In this document: piece after piece, positions 31,501-43,594 of the stretch
Numbering within the stretch: the first letter of the stretch is position 1
Layout: every line of letters starts with the position of its first letter
NCBI GenBank assembly: GCA_013365325.1
Contig: JABVXV010000401.1
Span: forward strand, 1 to 50,458
Origin: Dipetalonema caudispina
Taxonomy: Eukaryota; Nematoda; Chromadorea; Rhabditida; Onchocercidae
Length of the DNA stretch: 50,458 nt
Reading direction: 5' to 3'
Position numbers and translations under genes: made by a program
Notes under the pieces: generated by a model
The model's database searches: none
Told to the model about the DNA's origin: nothing
The model's input: the letters and a program-made list of their open reading frames with translations, nothing else

Positions 31501-34500
31501 CACAGATTGGAATAAAATTATTTTTGCTATAAACATCATAAACATGTACTTTGAAATTATTTTCTGCAAACTGTTCAATGGTTTCCGTGGGAAGTTCTAA
31601 TGATTTACCAATACGCTTATTATATGGAACGTAATGATATACAGTTCGTATATCGGACATTCTGCAAATTCGTTAATTATTTAAGCAAATTTATTTCTAT
31701 TAAAAAAAAAAATTATAATATAATACATATATAATTCCTGTCGTCTATATTCTTCTAAATTTTGCTTGTTATTTAAGTAAATTTTATTATTATTACTAGA
31801 AATGTTTCAATTATTTAACAATAAAAAAAAAAAAAAAAAAAATTTAATAAAACTTATCTGTTAGTTAATAATCCATTCTCTAATTCTTTCTCAACACTTT
31901 TAGGTAAATCTAAATATTGTACAGCAGCTAGAGATGATGAATCGGTTGTTCTATTATTGTTTAATGTTAATGTTGTATTATTTTCACATCCTTCTTCTGT
32001 TTCTTCATATAAATTTAAGCGACGTATCTTTCGCGTTTCCATATCAATAGCTTTACGAATTTCCTTTCGATGACGATCAACTTCACGTCTTCAATGAATA
32101 AGTTGCAAATTTTATTAATCTTTTGATAGAATTTTTTGACTTTTTTTTTTTTTGTAATGAAAGATACAAATTTTTGATTTTTTTCGTCTAATTTACCTTG
32201 CACGCCATCCACGTAAACCCGATTGTAACACTATAACAGCATGTCGTTTTTTTGCAAATTTCCGTTCTTCTAACCATTTACGTATATTTTTTTGTATTAC
32301 AATAGCAGAACTATCAAGTAGTGCATTACGACGAGTTTCTAAGTGTTCACGTAATGGCTCACGCATAAATACTTGCATTTTGCCTAGAAAAAAAAAAAGA
32401 AAGGAATAAAAAAATAGGAATAAGATTTAATAAATTAAAGATAACATTTTTTGATGTATTATTATAAATATCGTTTGAAGAAAGAATTACTAATGTTTTA
32501 AATAGTTTTTAAAATTTAAGAAGTTTTGTATTAATAAAGTGCTTACCCAATCTATAATGTTGATGAAATTTGTTACCCTGTTGTTCAAGGATATCTTTTG
32601 ATAATTCGTATACCGTTTGATATCGAGCTATATCTAATGGTAGCAAACATCGATATCTGGAATTATTACAATAAGTATTATGGGATTGAAAATGATTCAT
32701 ATAATATCAAATTTTTGATAACAATTCAGAATCTTTCTTCTATTTCATCTAAAAATTACTTTGATTCTTTCCGAAGGATCTGCTTCATATCATCAATTTT
32801 CTCCTATTGATTTTTTTATATACTTATTGCTTCATAGTTATGGGTAAATGGTAAAGCTTTTTTTCAATGCTCTGAAAATTTGCAGAAAAAAAAAATAAAA
32901 AACAAGAAAACGTATTACAATAAAATAATTTGACAATAAAAAAAAAAAATTGAATTTTTATTGAAACATTTTCGAACCTTATGGCGAATCGATCAAATGA
33001 TTCTCGATATGGGAATCCTATACGATGATTATTGGTGGTAGCAAGTAATGAAAGTGACCTTAGTTGTCGTGCCACCGTTTGAGGACAAAATTTCAACGTT
33101 TCCCGTTCCTGATTACTACGCATACAACGTACAAATTGCACAGTACCTCTACAACATGCAAATATGTTGTATTGCTAAGGATTGAAAGCAATTTAACGAA
33201 TTCAAAACATGCAATCAAATCTTAAGGTAAAGCATTATTTTATCCTAAATCTATTTACATTAATAGATGGATACGATACTTTAATCACAGTCTTTTCATA
33301 AGCAAGCTAATAGCGGGATACGATGCTATCGTATTCTTTTCACTTGATATCACTAAAAAGAAATGGTAACCAATGAAACTTTACTTATTCATTTTATCGA
33401 TAAGTGCTTTTGCTGCTCGATTATATCGTTGAGCAACGTAAATTGTTCCATCCGATAATTGTTGCTGTGTTGATTTCATATTGGTTGTTGCCAAACATCG
33501 AAACATTTGAGCAATAGACTATAAAAATATTTAATGTATTTTGTTCAATTCAAAATTTACTGAACAATTGATTTGATTGATCAATTTTTGCTTTTTTTTT
33601 TTTTTTAATTTTGAAATTATATTTAATGAAAGAAAATAGTTCGAAAAAAATCTAACATAATTTACATTGTATATTTTATTGTAAGTTTTCTACAATAAAT
33701 GAATGATTATTTTAGACATACCTTATTTATAATTCAAAAAATTATCAATGCTAATTTTTGCAAAAATAATATAAGAAAAATTTTACCGAATTTTGACTAA
33801 TAGTAAGCAATTTTACTGTTTCCCATCTAATTTGTAAGCGATTCTTTTCCACAAATTGTGCGCAATCGTACCAAATTTGACCAGCATAATGACGAATAGC
33901 AAATTCATATTTATCCGTTGATATTTTACCAGTGGTAACAGGAGCAATTGTTGTTGTTGTTGTTGCTGTTGCTGTTGCTGTTGCTGTTGTTTTAGTGATA
34001 AATAATTGCCGTGAGGATTGTTGATGGTTGAGAATACATTGTTGCAAGTAACGAGCAGCAGATGCCTGAAAATAGTAAAATTTTATTTGAATATAATTTT
34101 TTACAGAATTTTCAAAATTTTAATGAAATGCGGTTTAATTAGATTTTACTTTTTTTTTTCGCAATTCAGTGAAATACAATTCAGATAGAATATTATGCTC
34201 ATTCGAAATTTCAGACTTTTATCATATTTTATCAGTATCTTGTTAAATTTATAGGATGAAGGAAGAAAACTTCTCCTACTTTTAGCAAATAAACATTAAA
34301 ACTACTGATTACTAGGAAACAAACAGATGGCGATATTTCAGAGAATACGTGGCTTTTTTTTAAAGTAAAGTTAAATTTTCGAAAAAAAAAGAAGATAGTA
34401 TGATGGACTTTTGAGGACAAATAATTCACTATCACATGATTTCTGAAGAAAATTTTTTATTGTAAGAAAAGCAAAAACAAAAACTCAAAATAGTTATCAT

Positions 34501-37500
34501 GAAAACAGGAAGAAGGATTAGGAAAACAAACTTTTGGAAATTTCGACTCATCATCCAACGTTGGAAGTAAGCCGTTAGGACGTTGAAGAAATAATTCGAT
34601 AACAGGATCATTATTAAACCATTGAATAGACTGCAAAAATAAGAATTTTTTCTTTTCATTATATTTTAAACTATTTAAATCTATTTTTTGAATTTCAATT
34701 TTCAAAAATTTGTACCGAAATCTATTAATATTAAATACATTAAATCGATCATGTTAAATATTTTAATTTGATATTTTAGCAATTAAAATATTGGGAAAAA
34801 TTTACTTGCGTATCAATTCCTGAAATATTATCCTTTTGATATTCCCATTGTAATTCTCGCAGTATTTTTTGCTGATAATACCATTCCAGTCGTTCGTTAT
34901 ACAAATTGATACAAAATTGTTCAAAGCCATTTAAACTTGTTGAACGCTGCAAATAAATTGCTTCTTGTCTTAATAAATGAAAATAATAAATTTTATTTGA
35001 TACAACATTTACACTATTAAATCTTTATTGTATGTCAATACTTTTTTTGAAAGATATAATATAACTTTGATAATTGTTTTCTGCATTAATTTTCAATATT
35101 ATATACTTTAAGATTAATTATACTAATGAAGAAGAATATTTTTGCAACAGTTTTAAAATATCATTAATGAAAAAAATGTTTATGTAACATTTCTAATCAT
35201 TTTAATTGTAGTGTAATAATTTCAATAATTATTTAAATCAGTCTTGTTAGTTTTTTTTTTTTTTTTTCCGATTTCTTTTTTAATTTTTACTAATTCGAAT
35301 ATATTATTAATATTAACAAGATGTAAATACTTCAAGAAAAGGAAACAAAAGAATATTAAATTTAAATGAAATAATATACCTCAAAACCATAACAATCAGC
35401 AAGTACAATTGTAGCCATATTGTTATTGTTAATAATGTTACATCCATTCATTGTTGTTGCATTAATACGTTGTAGGAGCCAATCAATTAATTGCTCATAC
35501 AATAATTGAGCAAGTGAATCTCTGTAATATAATATTTTATCATAAAAAATATATTCCTGAAAATTTTCAAAATAAATAATTACGAAAGAAAAATTATCCA
35601 AAAAATATTTCATTTTAACAATTTCTAAATTTTTAAAAATAACCATTACCTGACATCTAATGCTTGTTCAATACTTAATGGTACTAATGCACTTTCACTT
35701 TCTTCACTTGTTTTCTGTAATAAAAAATTTCGATTTTTTTTTTTTTTATAACTTTAATAAAAATAAACAAATTAAATTGTTTGAAAATTTTTCTATAGTT
35801 AAAATTTTTCATATTTATACTTTCAAAGCTACAATAAATATCTGTATGATATTCATGCAAAGTTAACTTTGTTTTATTGAGTCATACTAATTTATTGTCC
35901 TTCAATTCTTGAACCAAAAAATTTTATATTAATTAGTCTTGGTATTTTGGTTTTGCCATTCAAATGACTGCAAATTTAAAGAACTACACTGGATGGCTTT
36001 TTGTGATATTTAAAGTTATCCAAAATTTCTATTCAATGAATACTTTAAGCTTTTTTCATGTCTTCGAAATTTTTGAAGTTTATTAAATTTTATAACAATC
36101 CATCTATTGTGAACCAAATATATCATTTTAACTCAACTAACCACTTGTTTTTGAGTTAATAACTGATACAGCGATTCCAAATCAACCTCCAACAAATACG
36201 CACACCATTTTAATTCTTGCTCATTACCTATTTCAACACCGGTCACGATATCATTTGACTGACCATTCGTTCCATTTACAGCACCAGTTCTCTGCCATAA
36301 TTTTCCCATTATTAAATTTTTAAGCTTTCAATTCTTCAAAAATTTCCACAAAAATGATTTTGCCATTATTTTAGTTTAATAAATAAAATAAAAGTTTATT
36401 ATTTATTACCTTAGTAAGTTTAAAGAACAAATTGCCAATATGTAAAATAGCAGCCAAAATACGTTTAATGAAGTCTTGCTGATGTTCACTAATTTCTAAT
36501 AATTCCAATGAATTGCAAAGGTTTTCGTATTTTTGATGTAACGTCGTCGAATCCATTGAAACTTTACCCTAAATAATTGCATTTATTGAATAGAAATCGA
36601 TAAATTTTATTGCTTATTATTCCCATTAAAATTAACAAAGTGATATCGAAAATAATAATTAGTTCGTGTTAAATTAATGCTCTAAATATAAAGAGAGATA
36701 GAGTTTACTTTGTTACACTGATAATTATAATTAATTGATGAATTAATATTAAGATTTTTAAATGATATATTGTAAATTTTTCCATTATAACTTTTGCAAT
36801 ATGATAAATGATTAATTTAAATATTTCCTGTTATGGTAAAGGTTATCATTTACCTGATTCAGATAGAAATGTTGTTGTTCGCTTTTTAGACCCAATTTAT
36901 GCTTCTCATTAGTATTCATACTTGAACATAGTTCATAGAATACATTGTAATTACATTCACCAAGTCGTTGACTAACAATTCGACTAGGTTCTACATGTAT
37001 TTGAAGTTGTTGTAATTGTTGTTGTTGTTGTTGTTGTTGTGAAATTGTATGAACAGAGAAACCGATAAGTGTTGTGCTACAAAAATTTTGTATTTTACAA
37101 ATTATTAAAAAAAAAAAAAAAAAAGTCTTATTTCTTAAATAATATATTAAAAAGCTTATTTAGTAATTTGGCAAAAAACTTGATGGATAAAATATCACAT
37201 AATAGAAATAAATAAAATATAAAATATAATCGACCTTCGATAAATCATTTCCATACAATAACTCATTCGTGTCCCTTGCGTATTCTTTAACGTACGAGCA
37301 CTTCCAAATGCATCAAGTATACGTTCCACTGCTTCCAACTGCAATTCATTAATGATATGTAAAAGATAAACAATTAATTTTCTTATATTGATTATTGTTT
37401 ATTATTATTATAATTAATGTTAACCTTACAGCATTAAGATTTTTCAGTTTTGATAAATTTTTATTCATTCTCATATCTGATTAATTCGAATTTTTTTTTC

Positions 37501-40500
37501 CTACAGAAAATTTTTCAGCAAAATATAAAATTAAAAATCACAATTATTATTTAAATCTAAACAATTTTAATCATGAAAATATGAAAGGAAAATTTTCAAT
37601 CATTGTATAAAAACAAAAATTTGTCAATAATTTTTAATATAAATCTAAAAACATAATTTATACCTGTTGTACAGTAATTGTTTGCCTTGATTTATGCTGT
37701 ACAGAACTGTTAATTAAATAATTGGCACAGTGCATTAGATTACAGGTTTTACCGGAACCTGATTCACCACTACAAATATTTGAAATAAAAAAAAAAAAAG
37801 TGTTAGCATTCAGAAATTGAATAGAATTTAATAATAGTATAATAGAAGTAACAAAATAACAATAAATTTAGTAAATTTGACTCTTTTTTTTGAGTTAAAA
37901 AATTTTGTATGGCTATTAAATTTCGTATGATTAAAGTTAATTTGTTTTAAAATAAAATTTAAGTAATTTAGTTTATATATACCAAAAGCAAATGGATTCA
38001 TGTTTCGATTGCTCGTTTTCAATACGTGCCAAAGCTTTTTGAGCAACGGAGAATATATGCCTATAAAGAAACGATGACTAATTTTTGATTAAATAACTGA
38101 TATTTCAATTAAGTGTAATAATTTAATTACTAATGATCAAGTATATGCAAATCAATTAATGAATTCTTCTCTCAACTTCAATATTGATCTAAATTGCGGT
38201 AATTGGATTTACAATATCCGTGGGAAATGTATTAGAAAATAGATTTCTAGAAATTTGAAATAAATAATTAACAGGTCAATGCATGTTTTGCTAGCAATAA
38301 TTCAAGGATGGAGTAATGATCGGATCTAGGTGATACATGTGTCGAGGATCATCGTATCCGAGTAGCTAGCAATCAGATAGAGCAACTGTTCTAGGATAGA
38401 AGTATCAAAAATTGTCATATCTAATTAGTATTCAGGTTATCACGATTAGACAATTCGATTGATTCCTTTCACAAACAAATAGCAATCAAGTCTATTGCAT
38501 CAAATTTATTCCCAATAAATAAAATCAAAAATGCTAACGCTGGTAAGCTATTAAGATTATTGTTTTGTCGGTATAATTTCTGCACCGTATCATCATAAAT
38601 TGTTGATAATGCATCGTATGGATTCAGTACTACTAACACATCACCAGCAAATGTCTACAAATTTTTAATTCGTATAATAATTAATAAAATGTGATAATTA
38701 AATAAAATGTGCTTGTGGTAATTAATCAAATGGATAATAACATAATTAAAAGTCTTCTCTTTTTTTTTTTTTACAAAAATGTATAAAAGCAGTTCAAATG
38801 CCATTATTTGGAATTTTTTTTTTTCTTTGAATAATTATATGCAATGTGTTGTGGTATTATCTTCATTAAGATCAAATGAAATTGAAAATAATTGATTATA
38901 CTACCACAAACTACTTTTTAATCACATTATTTTATATTTCTATATATTAGATTACTAGATTCTGGAAAATTATATGCTGATCCTAAACCGACTATGATAT
39001 CGTATTATTAATCGTGATATTTATTACTCATCATATTATTGAATTTGTTGTAAACTTAATGTATCACAAACATGCTAATAACATTGTATAGTGAAGTAAG
39101 CAAAGATAATATAAACATACGTAAAAACGTTTTGCATCGAAACGTTTCCGCAAAGCAAATAATAGTGCTGATTCCGATTCATCACTATGGAAATAAATTT
39201 AATTAAAAAACACTCATTTAATTGTCAGTTAAAAATTAAAAAATTTCATATTTAGGAATTTTAACTGGTTTTTTTAATTGATCATTGAAAATAAGAATTA
39301 TATGCAATCAATAAGCAAAGAGAAATTCAAAAAAGATTCAAAATGATATTTTCGTACAAATCTAATATTTTATCAAAAAGAAAGCATACGGAATAGCAGC
39401 TAAATTTTCAGTATTTGGATCGAATAATTTTCGTTCAGTAAGTCTAACTGTGTTTTCCAACTGAATTGTTTGACCCTGTAATTAATTTATTTTTTGAAAA
39501 AAAAAACCTTTTTTTTTTTGTTATTAATGATAAATAGGAAAGTGAATTAAATAAAAATATATGAAATAGATAAATAAAGGAAATCTATTTGTTTGTAATG
39601 GAAATAATTGTTAATTTGTAATGGCATTGATGAAAATGATTATTAAATTTGTATTAATATTTGTCAGTGATCGAAAAAAGATTATATTGATAGTGTAGAA
39701 TTTGCTTACAATAAGAATGATTATTGCATATATCGTAATTAATTTACAACATGCATAACTACTGGATTTATATATTTGAAATACTCAATTTAAAATTAAA
39801 CTGAAAATTTATACAAGTGATAAAACTATCAAATAGCAAAATGGAAAAACGAAATGATACTAACATTTTGAATACATTGTACAGTGATCGGATCAGTTTC
39901 AACTACCAATGCTGGTTCCCAAAGAGCTTTTGCATTGTTCACAAAAAGCCATACTGGTTGACTCTGGAATAGATTTTAAATTTAATTTTCAAATATTGAA
40001 GAAATTGATCATTTTATAAGACATGATTTTCTAATCTATAATTTAATTATATTTGCTAATTATTTTCACATATGAATACAGTTTCATTTGTTCTAATTAC
40101 TAAAACATTTTATTAGCTGTTAGAAATAGTTCTAATTACTAAAACATTTTATTAGCTGTTAGAAATAGTTAGTTAGAAAACATTTTATTAGCTGTTAGAA
40201 ATAGTTTAATTATTCAAAACTTTTAGGTTACAATAATTTTTGAAAAATATCTTTATTTGATGAATGTTGATAATTTAAAACTTCTTCATCCCACTATTCA
40301 TTACTCTATCGATAGGATGAATTTATTGGTCTGAAATAGTCTTTTTTTTTTTTTTTTTTTTCCCATTTCTCATTTCTTCCTCTACAAATAACTATTTACC
40401 TTCTTGTCCCGCTTAAATATTCTTTTATCACATTTCCATATATGATCATTTTTATTTCAAATTGATAAAAATTAACTATTGTAAATCAATGTCAAATTTA

Positions 40501-41371
40501 AGTTAATAGGATACTTTTGCAATATTTTTATTAATTTTGCAATTAATGAATGTAATTTATTATTAAATTATTTGCAAAATTTTAATGTGTCATTGCAAAT
40601 TTTTTATTCGTATTATTCTGTTATTTGATCATTTTGGGGTCACTGTGCCATGATAATTTCACAAAGGTGTTAAATTTGACCCTCATTTGGTTATGCATTG
40701 ATTGGCCCGACAGAAAAGAGAAAAAAAAAAGAAAAAACCATTTATCGCCTTCCTTATCTTTCGAATCCCTTATATGAACCCCATCTTGTCATTTAGATGA
40801 TATGATGAGGTATTATTTGCGAAAATTCAATCAAAAATAAATTTTTCCACATGAACAAAGCCACTCATTCTTTTCTTTTTGTTTGTTTGTTTTTTTCTTT
40901 TTTTTTCTTCTTTTTTTTTTTGTTTTTTAATTTTTACCCATCGAAAAAAAAAACGAAAAAAGAAAATTTTGATGCATAATCATAATTTTTGCTTCGATTA
41001 GTGAGAAAACACTGTAATAATAAATTATAATATAAATTGATTTTTCAATATTTTTCAAGTTATTTCACTTTTTGACTAAGATTTTGAAGATTAGTAGTTA
41101 AAATTACTAAATTAAAATCAATAGAGTGAAGTAAAACGATAAAAGCATTTAACTTTCTAGTACAATTAATTGCATTAGATTTATTTGAAAAGTATCAATT
41201 AGTTTTACAGCTATATCAGTTTAAATATTGAGTATAAATTAGTAGATTTTTTAAATTTCCACATAAAATCAACATTATATTAATTACACTAACATTTGTA
41301 ATCGTAATTAATATATTTGAAAAAAAAAAAATAAATTATAGCATAGGTACCTTGCAGATAGTATTCAACAT
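13715..41371 (-). CDS. unconventional myosin, class XV-like (nematode class XII/HUM-4 type)
   Basis: Actin motor heavy chain with a MyTH4/FERM/SH3 tail, expected to bind actin and carry cargo or membrane partners. I traced 57 minus-strand exons (coordinates in the four entries below): 7,557 coding bases, 2,519 codons, in phase throughout. Order by residue: motor 1-782, two IQ motifs 783-844, MyTH4 about 915-1111, FERM start 1112-1235, Gln-rich linker 1236-2217, FERM-like part 2218-2427, SH3 2428-2498, then 21 residues ending at a phase-0 donor. The 343-codon exon at 11395-10364 would complete it at 2,862 aa. The MyTH4-(FERM)-SH3 order is that of myosin XV. Odd points: switch I is changed, one intron is AT...AG, Gln and Thr/Ala repeats interrupt the motor, and no second MyTH4-FERM was seen. 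The 7-codon first exon is the least certain part. Confidence 0.92.
18993..28271 (-). other. myosin Gln-rich linker exons
   Basis: Twenty-one exons: 28271-27928, 27639-27551, 27469-27351, 27252-27085, 26687-26558, 26241-26123, 25914-25830, 25539-25421, 25182-25069, 24879-24807, 24713-24580, 24030-23966, 22984-22804, 22312-22268, 22029-21935, 21403-21319, 21102-21012, 20789-20581, 20387-20238, 19997-19806, 19332-18993. They encode about 980 residues of low complexity with CAA-coded Gln runs in at least five exons (28271, 27252, 24713, 19997, 19332), plus Pro-, Ser- and Asn-rich parts. One better-ordered island, [20 protein letters not shown] (exons 25539 and 25182), resembles the segment that links to the FERM-like part in class XV tails. 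Exons this small with no domain rest mainly on splice sites and unbroken phase. Confidence 0.82.
28580..32383 (-). other. myosin neck, first MyTH4 and FERM F1-like exons
   Basis: Exons: 32383-32197, 32088-31858, 31661-31550, 31186-31013, 30378-30218, 29886-29766, 29175-29051, 28913-28795, 28707-28580. The first carries the end of the head ([16 protein letters not shown]) and two IQ motifs ([32 protein letters not shown]), so two light chains are expected. MyTH4 runs from FAENNFK and the [11 protein letters not shown] stretch through [20 protein letters not shown] to [20 protein letters not shown]. The next three exons ([44 protein letters not shown]) look like a FERM F1 lobe. The intron between 32088-31858 and 31661-31550 starts with AT. 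Confidence 0.88.
31662..31857 (-). other. myosin intron with AT...AG ends
   Basis: The upstream exon ends AACAG and the intron begins ATAAGTTTT, as if the usual GTAAGT had a G-to-A change at its first base. The acceptor is TTTGCAG. Only this junction keeps the frame (phase 2) between the LENGLLTN and [10 protein letters not shown] segments. No GT in the upstream exon has the needed phase, and reading on meets TAA immediately. Confidence 0.75.
32547..41371 (-). other. myosin motor domain exons
   Basis: Exons in order: 41371-41351, 39963-39865, 39475-39390, 39184-39121, 38654-38539, 38060-37983, 37769-37664, 37338-37235, 37076-36854, 36568-36410, 36291-36142, 35714-35650, 35521-35380, 34946-34806, 34630-34532, 34065-33787, 33518-33385, 33148-32978, 32656-32547. 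Landmarks: [12 protein letters not shown]-loop GESGSGKT (156-163); LDAFGSART then NTQGTR (209-214) where myosins have Nxx[19 protein letters not shown]; switch II DCYGFE (466-471); [20 protein letters not shown] relay-like segment; [40 protein letters not shown]; and a divergent SH1/SH2 segment lacking the usual NGxLEGIRI pattern (here [17 protein letters not shown]). Q8 follows residue 237 and an Ala-Thr run lies in exon 34065-33787. Confidence 0.92.
40091..40204. repeat. 39-bp tandem repeat, about 2.9 copies, in myosin intron 1
   Basis: Units at 40091-40129 and 40130-40168 are identical, followed by a third, 36-nt copy (40169-40204) that differs at its start. The unit contains ACATTTTATTAGCTGTTAGA. 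The identity implies recent duplication. Confidence 0.95.
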
Positions 41372-41410
41372 ATCGTCCCATTAAGTCATACACATAGATT
41401 TTTCTAAAAA
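41372..41410 (-). promoter_or_regulatory. possible trans-splice acceptor, 5' UTR and uORF of the myosin
   Basis: On the minus strand TTATTTTTAG ends at 41404, giving a good T-rich acceptor 32 bases before the ATG at 41371. The short leader contains a five-codon upstream frame ATG TGT ATG ACT TAA at 41395-41381, in frame with the main start and ending nine bases before it. This supports 41371 as start because the frame is closed upstream. It also suggests dampened translation. Confidence 0.5.
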
Positions 41411-42144
41411 TAATTGACGGATTCTTTTTTTTTTTTAAACAGTTGTGAAATTAATTGGTAAATTAGAAGGATAAACTTTCATAATAAAATTTAGTTACAC
41501 TTTTTCATATGATAAAAAAGAGTATATTGTTTACATAAAAATAATTTGTTTTTTTTTGAATAATTTCCTTTTCTACATTATTTCAAACTTATTGATGATA
41601 GAATCTGGTTTGGTCAAGTTTTTTTTTTTTTTTTTTCTTTGTTTTCCAACAATTTATAAGCATAAAAAAGAAGAAATAACCGAATTAGAAAAAAGCACTG
41701 ATTGACGAAATAATTAACACAAGAATAATATATAGTAATAATATGAATGTATTAATTTTTAGCTAATTATAAAACGAATTGATTATATACTACAAATATA
41801 TTACATTGTCGTGCAAAATTTTAAAACATACATTTCAAATATGAATCATTAAATTAAATATATAATTCAAAAAAGAAAAAAAGAAAAGAAAGAATAAAGG
41901 GAAACATGTAACAATTGCATATCGTAAACTGTTTACATTTTTAGATTTATAATTTATCATAAAAAAAAAAAAAAAAAAAAAAATTAAATTAATTCTATAG
42001 TAATTTAGTCGAAGAAAAGCTTACAAATTAATAGAAAAAAATTTTTTTTTTTATAAAAATTAATAAAATTATCTGATAAAATTCGTCCAATATATCTATT
42101 TTGATATGAAATAATAGGAAATGAATAGTTTCCGTAAGACAATC

Positions 42145-42365
42145 ATCCAAAATGGATAGTTTCGAGAACGTTTGGTGGCAAAATCGGAGAGAACTAACGG
42201 TGTTGAACGGTACACTTCAAACGGGGTTCATGGCCGTTTTCGGTTCACGCAACCCTTTTTGATCAACCCTTTTCAATATTCATTAACTATCAACATCACC
42301 CACCAACATTATCATCATCTTTTCCACTTTCTTACTCGTATCAGCTCATGCCTTCAACAAATTGT
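42145..42365. other. G+C-richer island with a 36-codon frame
   Basis: A sharply bounded block of mixed-base sequence in an otherwise A/T desert, about 0.8 kb upstream of the myosin start. On the plus strand, 42152-42262 reads MDSFENVWWQNRRELTVLNG followed by 16 residues ending GSRNPF and TGA. A second frame is open at 42172-42369. Two overlapping open frames suggest base composition rather than coding selection. It may be a promoter or enhancer, a non-coding exon, or an old insertion. Confidence 0.35.
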
Positions 42366-42413
42366 ATGAAAATGTTGCTCATTTGTAATTTGTAAGAATC
42401 ATTCTCTTTCCCT

Positions 42414-42495
42414 ATGTATGTATGTGTCTGTCTGTGTGTGTGTGTATGTCTGTGTGTGTGTGTGTGTACCTGTGTGTATCTGTGTGTGTCTATGT
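42414..42495. repeat. (TG)n/(TC)n compound microsatellite
   Basis: TATGTATGTGTCTGTCTGTG followed by several TG runs with TA, TC and CC interruptions. Confidence 0.93.
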
Positions 42496-43556
42496 CAATA
42501 TTTCTTGGTATGTTTGTATCATTAACTGATATGATTTGTTGATATCATTTGGTATTGTATGGAATGTACCAAAATTAATTTTTAACCAATATATTTCAAT
42601 TAAAATATAAGAAGAGAAAATTTTCACAAAATTTATACTAGTCATTAATTTGTCAAAAATTTTTTTCAAAAAAAAAAAAAAGAAAAAGACTTAATAAATA
42701 AATTAAAGGTGAAGGAAAAAAAAAACTAATTTACAGATTATTCTTTCGTTTTTTTTTTTTTTTATTGATGAAATTATAATAAAAACAAATGAATGCTATT
42801 CAACTACAAGAATAATTAAAGTTTTAAGTATGATGTATATTTTAATATTTACATGAATATTTTACTTAAATTAAAATCAGTAACTTATTTACAACAATTA
42901 AATTGCAAAAAAAAAAAAAAAAGTTTTATTGTCTAAGACTTTTTTTTTGAAAATCAGGATCATCTGCAACTTCAATTAATGATTAAATTTCAACTGAAAA
43001 AAAAGCTTTTTTTCATGATAAATTTCTTTCAACATCTCAGTCGCTACTATCAAAGCTATTCAATTGAAAATTTGGCGAACATTATTAATTGATGCTATCA
43101 ATGATTTTAAATTTATAGAAGAAATAGAATTTTAATAAATTTTCATTCAGATGGAAAGAAATTAATTTCAAAGTAAAATTTTAATATTATACTTTTCAAT
43201 AAACTGTTGACTTTATTTGAAGCTAAATTTTACGTATCCGAATTTTCACTTCTTTCTGTACTTTTTTTTTTTTTTTTATTATTCATAATAAAAAAAAAAT
43301 TTTTCTTTAGATTTCTGTTATTTTCATGAGATTATTCTTGTTTGTATTCGGACATCAACTATTAATCCAAAAAATTATAATTCAATCAGAAATCAGAAAT
43401 GTGAAAAACAACAATACGAAACAACAATGGTTACTGCCTCACAATTATTATATGTACCATTATTAGTGATCATCGTTGACCTGAATCTTTTTCCACGTAT
43501 CAAAATGAAATACTAATTATAACGATAAAAATCATCTTCAGTTTGATGGTGTTTGT

Positions 43557-43558
<2 letters not shown>

Positions 43559-43594
<36 letters not shown>

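Noticed and set aside
32830..32869. Possible extra myosin exon ([15 protein letters not shown]) with a TTTTCAG acceptor on the minus strand
   Set aside because: It does not fit the phase of the neighbouring donor, meets a stop at once in the required frame, and direct joining of 33148-32978 to 32656-32547 restores the expected head sequence ([13 protein letters not shown]).
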